Origin: Sternotherus odoratus
Lineage: Eukaryota > Chordata > Testudines > Kinosternidae
Direction of reading: 5' to 3'
NCBI GenBank assembly: GCA_032164245.1
Contig: JAVMKO010000004.1
Coordinates: 37,673,626 to 37,737,625 of the forward strand
DNA: 64,000 nucleotides
Part shown: positions 49,541 to 57,397 of the stretch, piece by piece
Position numbering within the stretch: position 1 is the stretch's first letter
Layout: every line of letters starts with the position of its first letter
Made by a program: the position numbers and the translations under genes
The notes under the pieces: model-generated
What the model was told of the DNA's origin: nothing
Seen by the model: only the letters and a program-made list of their open reading frames with translations
The model's database searches: none

Positions 49541-50514
49541 TACACACTTTGTGATGTGAGAGAGAGTCTATTAAAATAGTATCCGCTCTCATTCACATCA
49601 CTATAAGAATTTCAGCACAATAGGTTATTACATAAGAACCTAGTATATGAAGGCCAGAGCTCTTACATCTCCTTTGAGTTAGAACCTGATCCATTTTTTC
49701 CTTGAAAAGTACATTATTCTTTTTAGAACAGTTACTCTTCCTGTTACTTTGCAAAACTCTTATCATTCATCAACATGAAAAATTTTTGCCTGTCTGCCTC
49801 AGGCTGATTTTTTGGTAAATTTCAGCTGTTTTTGAGAATAAGATTAGGCAAAAATGTTTGTTTTGCTCATGTTAAATTTGGGGGACCTTTTCTTTAAAGA
49901 GCTCTAGCACCCCTGTGCTTTGAGGCAGGAACTCAAACTTTGGCAGTGGTGGGTTGTTTTTGTGTCAAGAATGTGTTTTTTGCTGACCACATGAAAATCT
50001 TCCCAAATTTGGCAAAGTTATGAACTTTGAAATATAGCAGCTCACCTATGCTCAATGGTTGCAAAGATCTAAGAAGTCTCTAAATTCCCTGAAGATTCTA
50101 TCTGGACTGGGCATACTCCAGCCTGGAGCTCAGCAGGACTTGCCATGAAGTCTCAGCTATGGGTTGTGGCAGGCTGTGTCATTTGCAGGTCTGGGGACAG
50201 GCAGGCACCTGAATTAAGAGCGGGTAAATTGTCTCTCATGCTCAAAATGACCTCCCTGTTGGGCTCAGGCTGATGAAGAAGAAAACTGACTGATATAAAT
50301 ATAGGAAGGCAAGAGCTGGACCGGGGTGGGATAGATTTGAACAAGGAGCCTGGAGGAAGGGGAATGGGACAGGAGAGCTGTAGGTGGGGGAGGAAATGTG
50401 ACTGGCTAGACAAAGAAATTGGAAGCCAGGGATGGAAATGTGTGTATATTTAGTAGAGGGAGGTATACAGAGTTTAGGTGAAGAGCTGGACAAGGGGACT
50501 GGACCTGGATGAGA
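49541..50514. other. Non-coding stretch; purine-rich part may be a repeat
   Basis: From about 50100 the sequence becomes G- and A-rich (AAGAGCTGGACCGGGG, TGGACCTGGATGAGAAGCC) and continues beyond the hAT element that interrupts it (51241-51350). It gives overlapping antisense frames of 61-86 codons without domains. It is probably an older repeat serving as the host of the hAT insertion. Confidence 0.35.
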
Positions 50515-50522
50515 AGCCTGAA

Positions 50523-51240
50523 CAGGGCCAGTGAAAGGATATTTTGTGCCCCAGGTAAAACTCCCTTTCCCCTCTCTTCCTCCCAGAGCATTGCTTATTA
50601 TAAACTTTCAGTCATGTATACTTCCTTCCATCATTCTTTCATATCAAAATCTACTACATTTTATTCTACCGTTAGAATATCCAATTATTGTTATTAATAA
50701 AATTTATAAAATTAGAATGGCAGATACTCCATCATACAACAATTGACAATAGCAATATGACAAATTTCAACAACCCACACACACACATTCACACATAAAC
50801 ATATACACTCAAATACTTAACATACACGCACAATTGACACAAAGTACTAGCGAAATGATGCAGCAGCACTTGCCAGAGTCAACAAAAATAGTTAGCTTCA
50901 GTCAACAACCTCCAAAAACTAGCAAACTTAGCATTATAAACAGCCTGTCAGAACGGGCAACAGCTGTGCGCGACGAGAAAAATTACATCATTGCCACTTT
51001 GTACCATAGTGAAGCAGGACGCTTGTGCCTGCAATTCAGAGCTGGCTATAGAGTGTAGGCTATGGCTGTAATGTACGAGAGAATAACAAGTTAAAATGCA
51101 TGTTCAACGATGTTTCTCTTTTCTTTATTCATTTGTTTTCCAGCAATAGTGTAAAAAAAAAATTACTCTGCTTTTTGGCGCCCCCACATCTTGGTACCCT
51201 AGGCAACCGCCTAGTTTGCCTAGTGGTTACACCAGCCCTA
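50523..51240. mobile_element. hAT-type non-autonomous element, 718 bp
   Basis: Left end CAGGGCCAGTG and right end CACCAGCCCTA are near inverted repeats. A perfect 8-bp duplication, AGCCTGAA, flanks it (50515-50522 and 51241-51248). The right end includes GGTACCCTAGGCAACCGCC and TAGTTTGCCTAGTGG, which I recall as a widespread hAT-like terminus. The interior is AT-rich with a CA-type microsatellite (about 50777-50830). It encodes nothing recognisable. The final base is A where G would complete the hAT CTG end. Confidence 0.85.
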
Positions 51241-51248
51241 AGCCTGAA

Positions 51249-53260
51249 CAGTGGAGAATGGGACTGGCTAAGTGGGACAAATAGGATGGATAAATTGGAG
51301 GGAACAAAGCAGAAGGGATGAAGTTTGTTGGGAATGGGCAAAAGAGTCAGTCCCCATTAATCCAGACTCCCCTCAAGAGCCTGGAATGGAACCAAACATT
51401 CCTAAGTTTCATTTATTTCTCTCCTGACAGCAAATATTTTGAAACATGCTGGCAAAGTATCACATTGCCCTTTAATGGTGGTCCTGAGGGAAGATAACAG
51501 CCTATTATTGCTATCAGTTACTCTGTTAGCTCGAGTGACGGGGGTCTCTGTGGTGGTTTAAAGGTTTCAACCTTGTTGATAACCCACTATGTCAATATGA
51601 TACCACATGATGAAATTTTTGGTTTTTTCTATTTCCATTTTTTAAAAATTTAGGAAATTAGGAAATTGTCATATGCATTATGACAGAATCTTTAATTACA
51701 TGATCACATTCTAGTTTTCCCATTGGACTCTTGTTTCATGTGGTGCTCAGGTAGCCCTGCTCTGGAGATAAATTGGGATTGCGTAGTGAAGGAGGCTGTT
51801 GTGTATAGGACTCAATCTCATTTGTTGCAGAAATGAGCTACTTATTCTATACATTGATATTAAATCCTTGCTCTTAGGGTCTATCTACTTTGCATAATAA
51901 GTTGACTTAAAGGGAATGCTTATTCAGACAAACAGCTGTAAAAGAGATATCATTTTTGTATATCATACAGAGCACATTATTATTAACACACAGTTTGCCT
52001 TAAATGTTGTTGATAGTTTCTTTACCAGGAACGTTTGTTAATAAAATGCATTTATATTACTTATCCTTCTAATAATGTGCTCCGTAGATTGATATTTATT
52101 TTAATTGGATTTTTGTAACTGATCTGGCCCAACATTTATTTATACTTTGACTATAAGTTATCTTGCTTAATGTTTCAACCCATCTAAACTTTGAATTGTA
52201 AGATAATTGGCATAAGTATTGAGTTTTGTTCTGTTTTGAATTTATGTTAGTAAAATGTTTCCTGTTCATCTCTATATATGGTGACATCAAATTAATGTAA
52301 CTAATTGCTTATTGGTTCCTACTTCTGTTGTTTTTTTTATTATTAAATCATTGTTTACCAGGGGAATCCGATTATCTGATCACAGATGTCAGTCAAACAT
52401 GTCTTTCTGTTTCCTGGGACCCAATTTTCTGAAAAATCTTCATTATGCTCTAAAGCATCATTTACTGCAAGGTGCTAAAAAGCCACAACCATTGACGTAG
52501 GTATCGTCATCGTAGCACTCAGAGAGGCAAACCATATGAGGTTACAAAATTTTAGCATAAGTGACTTTGCTAATATGCTAAGGATGTCCATGGTGTAAAC
52601 TAGGGGCAAGATCCTCAGCTATTCTGAGCTTTCACTCTGTGAAGCTGATCAAGTTGTATACAGGGAACTAAGTGCTGCTCTGATTTTGGGGGAGGGTGTT
52701 GCCCGTGGTATAAATGCTGCTCAAAGTTATGTCCCATAGAGATGTCTTTGCTAGCTGAGGAGTGCCCAGAGCACTGTGTACTCTGGATGGGAAAACCAAG
52801 GCAGACCGGTTACACAGATGCTAAGATCATAGAGGAAGCTTGTACCAGAGCCAGGAACAGACCAGAACTCCTAGTCTCATGCCTTGCCTACATGACTATC
52901 CTTTCTTACACTAGGCTTGCCCTGTTGACATATGGGTAAGACCTTGTTTGAAGTGGGAAAGTAAGGAGAGGATATAACTGAAGGGCTTTTTAGACATCTG
53001 TTTTTTAAATAGGGATTTGAAGGAAGAGAAGGGGTGGGTGGTTACTTGGCACATAAGAAGGAGACAGGTGGAATCATAAGAGTTAGAGTGTTAACATGCC
53101 TGTGTTTAGTGTTTATTTTGTGACGTGATTCATTTTTGGGATGGCCATGGGTGTAGAACTAATCAAATCTGTCTGAGGTAGTGGAGAGGAAAGTGGGGAA
53201 TGAGATCTTTCTACATGGAAAACCCTTTGGGGTATGGAATCATGGTCTGTTTGCTGAGAG
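51249..53260. other. Non-coding stretch
   Basis: No gene or clearly bounded repeat recognised between the hAT element and the repeat complex at 53.3 kb. Frames of 62-65 codons have no domain. Confidence 0.35.
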
Positions 53261-53268
53261 GCTGCAGT

Positions 53269-53645
53269 CAGGGGCAGCCCTAGATGTTTGCTAGCCAGGA
53301 GAGAAAACTTTGTCAGTGTGCTCACCCCTCCCCCTAGGTGCCCCCCCCCCCACAAAGCTCACCAATAAAGCAGAGCAAAAGCAGGCGGGGGGGGGGGGGG
53401 AGAGGGAGAAAGGAGAGGGGAGAAGGAGGGAAGGCTGACCAGTGCAACACTTCCTAAAATGTAGTGGCCAGAGAAACGGGGAGGAGAGGGGAGAAGGAGG
53501 GAAGGCTGACCAGTGCAACACTTCCTAAAATGTAGTGGCCAGAGAAACGGGGAGGAGAGGGGAGAAGGAGGGAAGGATGACCTGTGCAACACTTCCTAAA
53601 ATTGTAGTGGTCAGAGCAACTGCCTTGCTCATTGACTTGGCCCTG
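53269..53645. mobile_element. Probable hAT-like MITE containing a minisatellite
   Basis: Left end CAGGGGCAGCCCTAG; right end TTGGCCCTG. The flanks share GCTGCAGT (53261-53268 and 53645-53652; the G at 53645 is shared with the element's end), which fits an 8-bp hAT target duplication. The interior carries a C run, a G run (53387-53400) and three 71-bp repeat units. A partial second copy of the right part is at 57221-57397. Confidence 0.6.
53415..53610. repeat. Minisatellite, 71-bp unit, about three copies
   Basis: Successive copies of AGTGCAACACTTCCTAAAAT begin at 53441, 53512 and 53583 (TGTGCAAC in the last), giving a 71-bp period. Each unit joins a GGAGAAGGAGGGAAGG purine tract to the CTTCCTAAAATGTAGTGG segment. 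Two more units occur at 57221-57360. Confidence 0.92.
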
Positions 53646-53666
53646 CTGCAGTCACTGGGAGGGAGC
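53490..53666 (+). repeat. Left copy of a 177-bp direct repeat
   Basis: Aligns without gaps to 57221-57397, with about six differences counted by eye (roughly 97% identity). It covers the last two minisatellite units, the hAT right end, its target duplication and 14 bp of flank. The next base, 53667, starts the presumed LTR. Confidence 0.9.
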
Positions 53667-54408
53667 TGTTCAGATCAATTCCTGTCTGCATTCTGTAACA
53701 CTTGCCCATACTGGTATTGCCCATGCCTCTTCTTTTGTCATTCAGTTTCGCATGCATTCTATAACAATGTGCATTTCCTCACCTTTGGGGGCAAAGCCAG
53801 ACTTTGAGGCACCTGCTCCCCTACTTGGTGTAAACTTTGCTTGTGCCAATCAGAAGCGAACACAAACAGGTTTTGGGCCCCATCCCCTATGACACTTTTG
53901 TGATGTCATAGTTGGTACTTATGTTTCTGCCTGCCATGTGCAGACAGAGAGAGGAAAACGAAAACAAATCCCGTGTATCGGTGTATCCCGTGTACCCCAC
54001 GTAACCGAGCCTGATCACCTCAAAGCCTCTCTCTCAGCTCACGTGTTTCAAATAGAGCTTCTACGTTTACCGGTCGTGTTATGTGTTGGTTTGTATTTGT
54101 AAGTATCAATTATTACTAAATGCTGCATCTTTCTTTGTAAATATTGTTAGTAGATATTTTTAGTCATTGTGTATTTTAAGTTTCATTAAGTCTATTAGTT
54201 AATCAAAAAACTGCTCCCTTACCCATTGTAATTATTCCCAGTAAAATTTTAAATTGATTAATTTTTACTTGTGTGTGTATCTGCAGCTCGCGTCCTGAGC
54301 CACACTCTCCTTGCATCCCTTACCTATATAGTTTATTGCCACGTGCAGCCTGGTAAATAACAGGCCTGCAATTTTTTTTTCGCCCCTGCGAGTCCGTGGC
54401 AATCCACA
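53667..54408 (+). mobile_element. Probable 5' LTR of a retroelement, 742 bp
   Basis: The start is set by the break in the 177-bp repeat: the left copy continues TGTTCAGATC while the right copy continues CTCTGAATG. The end is set at AATCCACA, followed at once by a candidate primer-binding site. TG...CA ends and a length of 742 bp fit an LTR. No second LTR exists in the window for comparison, so the call depends on these junctions. No polyadenylation signal was placed with confidence. Confidence 0.55.
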
Positions 54409-54426
54409 TGGCATCACGAACAGGAT
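54409..54426 (+). promoter_or_regulatory. Candidate primer-binding site
   Basis: TGGCATCACGAACAGGAT follows the presumed LTR with no gap and starts with the TGG expected of a site complementary to a tRNA CCA end. It also shares CGAACAGG with common lysine-type sites. The exact tRNA was not identified. Confidence 0.4.
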
Positions 54427-54587
54427 GCAAGGGAGTTGGGCCATGTCTGTGGCACGCTGCAGATCGCGCAGGTGATGAAACTGAACAGTTCCAACATTTG
54501 TAGTTTCAACCTTTAAATAGCCAAAATTCGACTGATCTAAAATTAGATTGCTCTCTACGGCCTCAGTGCACGGAGACTGGAGAAAGC

Positions 54588-54830
54588 ATGAGTCTGGCAC
54601 ACAAATTGTTGTGCCAAATGATAGTAGAATTAGAGTCAATTAAGAAAACCGAAAAATGGAGACCTGATGAATGTAAATCTGAGGATGTTTCCACCGTCCT
54701 GTTTAGGATGTTAGGCAGAGCCCTCGATCTGTGCTGTGTCCTCCACGGGGGCACAATGTTTGTAACTAAGCAAGTAGCCCCAGGCTCCCCTGAAGATGAT
54801 AAGGGGGGATTCTCACCTGGGGGGAAATAG
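54588..54830 (+). pseudogene. Short retroelement ORF upstream of the long ORF (gag-like position)
   Basis: An 80-codon frame lying about 160 bp after the candidate primer-binding site, where a gag start is expected. I see no motif that identifies it as capsid or matrix, so the name rests on position only. It overlaps the long ORF by 35 bp in another frame, and the overlap contains a run of six G (54803-54808). The break could be a single-base indel in that run that split one original frame, or a true frame change. The frame stops at 54828-54830. Confidence 0.4.
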
Positions 54831-56391
54831 CTGTTTGTCTGGAGAGAGTTTCTCCAAGTGTTTGTCTGTGCAAGAAAGCCATTTGCCTGTGAATAAAGTT
54901 CCTGAATGTCTGCCTAATGTTTCAGAAGTGAGTCTGGAATTAGATACAGTGCAGGAGGAACTCATTGGTCAGGAAAGGGTTTCTCTGAAGCAGGTTAAAG
55001 TGAATGAGCAGGTGGAAGTACTAACTGAGGAAGGAAAGGGTGAAATAGTTTTGGCTGGTACAGCTTGTAAAAGTGAACCTGAAACAAGCAGCAGTGTATC
55101 TGTTGGGAGTGTGCCTGTCTCTGTCAGGGATATTGACTTGCCTATGGAGGAAGCTACCTCAGTCTCCAAGCAGTTGTCTGTGTGCTGGGACAAGGGAAGT
55201 GAGATCCCAAGCTGTGTGTCTAGTGAAGGAGAATGTGTGTCTGAATCTTCTTTGTCTGTGGAGCAGACAAAAGGTGCTTTTCAACCTGTGATGGTTGAGA
55301 ATAGTGTAGTGTCAGAGTTAGTTTTGGATTCAGCTAAAGCTCAGGAAGGGAATAGTTCTGAGTTTGTGTCTGCTAGGGAGGAAAGCTCTATAACTAGGTT
55401 TAATCTGGTTAATGTCTTAGCAAGATCCCAGAGACCAGATGATTCTGGTGCTTGTATTTTGCCTGCTGCTAGTGTAGTGCAGCAGAAGGGTGATTTGGGT
55501 GTGTTACCTACCACCAGCTTGACAACAGGGAGCAAGGAGGAAGAAATTCCTGAACTGGTATCTGGCAAAGGGGAAAAGAATGACTCTAACCTCTTGTCCA
55601 GTGAGTCTGTGAGTTTGCCTGAAAGGGGATTTTGTAGAAATCCGCCTTGGAAGCAAGCCCTAGGTGAAGGGGTTAAGAACAGGATTTCTGTGAGCAGTGA
55701 AATGTTGCCTAAGGGAGTTCCTGAGGGAAAAATATGTAAGCAGTTTGATGCAGTTCAGAAGTGTGAAAGTAACTGGACTGGAGAAGTTTCAGTTCTTAAC
55801 AGCCATAAATTTTCTGTAGTAAATGGATCTACAGATTTTCCTGTGGAAAAGTTCAGTGGAGATAGCTTTGAGGAGGAACTGGGACAGCCCTATGACCAAG
55901 TGGCTGTGTTGGACCAGTTTGATGGGGAGACAAGATTGTTCAGGAAGAAATGTCTCCATGCTGATTCTGCAAGTGAACAGTCTGTGTCCCAGGTTAAAAG
56001 AGATGGTGCAATTAGTCCCATAAGGATGCAGGGGATGAGAGATACAATCTCATCTCTAGACACTTTGAATGTGACTTGTAGTCTTTTGGGGAACCTAACA
56101 TCTGATCCCCTGTGGAAGCAGAAGTGGGTAAAGAAAGCACAATGGAACTTTGAGACTAGCTTGTTAGTGAAAATGGATGGTATCCCTTTAAGACGTGATA
56201 CAGCATGGAAGCTTGTTTCTGCCTATGGAGATGCAAATTACTTGGCTGAATGGGGGCTGCTCCACATCAGCCAGGAAATTCTGTTAAGCAAGAGGAGAGC
56301 AGGGTTTGTCCCTTCAGGGCAAGGAGGGAAAAGAGAATTTGATTTTGTAAAGGAAAAACTGCAAAGTGACCCTAGAAGGCCGAAATCCTAA
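54796..56391 (+). CDS. Retroelement ORF, 531 codons, gag/pre-pol region
   Basis: This is the only long frame in the window. The predicted protein is rich in Ser, Val, Glu and Lys, with an acidic, low-complexity first 270 residues. There are scattered Cys residues but no CCHC zinc knuckle, no protease DTG/DSG motif and no reverse-transcriptase motif that I can see. I recall similar Ser/Val/Glu-rich tracts in turtle LTR-retroelement polyproteins, with the same style of C-terminal part (PLWKQKWVKKAQWNFET near residue 440, then RRDTAWKLVSAYGDANYLAEW). It lies between the presumed LTR and an integrase fragment, which supports an element origin. The first ATG is at the G-run junction, so the true start may lie upstream in the other frame. 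It is not a host gene as far as can be seen. Whether it is expressed is unknown. Confidence 0.6.
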   Translation: MIRGDSHLGGNSCLSGESFSKCLSVQESHLPVNKVPECLPNVSEVSLELDTVQEELIGQERVSLKQVKVNEQVEVLTEEGKGEIVLAGTACKSEPETSSSVSVGSVPVSVRDIDLPMEEATSVSKQLSVCWDKGSEIPSCVSSEGECVSESSLSVEQTKGAFQPVMVENSVVSELVLDSAKAQEGNSSEFVSAREESSITRFNLVNVLARSQRPDDSGACILPAASVVQQKGDLGVLPTTSLTTGSKEEEIPELVSGKGEKNDSNLLSSESVSLPERGFCRNPPWKQALGEGVKNRISVSSEMLPKGVPEGKICKQFDAVQKCESNWTGEVSVLNSHKFSVVNGSTDFPVEKFSGDSFEEELGQPYDQVAVLDQFDGETRLFRKKCLHADSASEQSVSQVKRDGAISPIRMQGMRDTISSLDTLNVTCSLLGNLTSDPLWKQKWVKKAQWNFETSLLVKMDGIPLRRDTAWKLVSAYGDANYLAEWGLLHISQEILLSKRRAGFVPSGQGGKREFDFVKEKLQSDPRRPKS

Positions 56392-56399
56392 TGGTATTG

Positions 56400-56760
56400 A
56401 CCCATTAGATCCAAAGGCATAGCTTGACAAACCTAATGGTAATTTGTGTAACTACTGTGTTATTACCAGAGACTGTACAATTGTACAATGGTCCTAATCT
56501 TTTCAAAAGTCCTTTGAACATGTTAAGAGGAATACATGGGAACACACTTGATGTTAAAAGGCCTGGTTCTACTAATGTGTCACAGTTAAGGCCTGTAAAC
56601 AGTGGTAAGACTTTCCAAAAGGGGAAAAGACATTCCACACCTGATGTGCAGTATAACAAGGGAAACTGAAGCACACTACCATATTGTTTCCATGGCTACA
56701 TGCCAAGATTTCTGTGCGATTGACAACGTCAATATCTATATTGATTTGATGTTACTTGGG
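56400..56760 (+). other. Decayed internal retroelement sequence
   Basis: Between the long ORF and the integrase fragment there are only about 360 bp, with stops in all frames. Protease, reverse transcriptase and RNase H would normally need over 2 kb here, so that part has been lost by deletion. Confidence 0.55.
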
Positions 56761-56769
56761 TTCCAAACA

Positions 56770-57220
56770 GTTGCCAGAGCTTGTATGGGTAAAATAGCTG
56801 TTTTCTTTAGCTCTTGGCAAGATCACATAAGACAAACCCATGAATGGGGGGAAGTTTCCCTTCACATCCATACTAAATATCATCCTCAAAGCAATGGTGT
56901 TGTGGAGTGAAAAATCAGCAGTCCTTAAGACCATGCTGCGAACAGCAAACCCCAACCCTGATTTTAAAAACTGGCTCAGCAAATGTAGTTCTTAACAAGC
57001 AAACTAATGCCCCCGAGTAGGCTCGTATTATTCTGTTTTACAGGTTATGCTGCCCTCCCTCACACCATCTTTGTCCATAGAGCCCTGGGAGAAGGTGAAC
57101 TGCAAACCTGGTTTGCCGCCTACTGGGTGCAGGAGGGCAGCGGAAACCAGTCCCTGTCAGCGCTGAGTCCAGAAGATTGTCTTGTTTGCTCCACTCAGTT
57201 CTCACCTAAATATCCATTAC
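56770..57220 (+). pseudogene. Integrase fragment (broken)
   Basis: Around 56833-56907 the frame reads WGEVSLHIHTKYHPQSNGVVE in part; the YHPQSNG.VE segment is the conserved end of the retroviral/Ty3 integrase catalytic core that contains the active-site Glu. The frame stops with TGA at 56908-56910. Similar-looking sequence continues in a second frame (from about 56912) and then returns to the first frame (from about 57035, with an LPHT..VHRALGEGE segment). There are thus at least two frame breaks and several stops. The N-terminal zinc-binding part and the first catalytic Asp are missing or unrecognisable. The fragment ends abruptly where the right 177-bp repeat begins. It is inactive. Confidence 0.7.
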
Positions 57221-57397
57221 GGAGAAGGAGGGAAGGCTGACCAGTGCAACACTTCCTAAAATGTAGTGGCCAGAGAAAAGGGGAGGAGAGGGGAGAAGGA
57301 GGGAAGGCAGACCTGTGCAACATTTCCTAAAATTGTAGTGGTCAGAGCAACTGCCTTGCTCATTGACTTTGCCCTGCTGCAGTCACTTGGAGGGAGC
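57221..57397 (+). repeat. Right copy of the 177-bp direct repeat
   Basis: Gap-free match to 53490-53666. It starts inside a minisatellite unit directly after the integrase fragment (ATCCATTAC | GGAGAAGG) and runs through the hAT end (GCCCTG) and GCTGCAGT into CTTGGAGGGAGC. The next bases, CTCTGAATG, are probably the original flank of the LTR integration site. Confidence 0.9.

Noticed and set aside
53415..53610. Regular repeats considered as a CRISPR array
   Set aside because: The 71-bp units are directly tandem without unique spacers, and the sequence is vertebrate.
54265..54639. 124-codon minus-strand frame
   Set aside because: Antisense to the retroelement leader and first ORF; a shadow frame.
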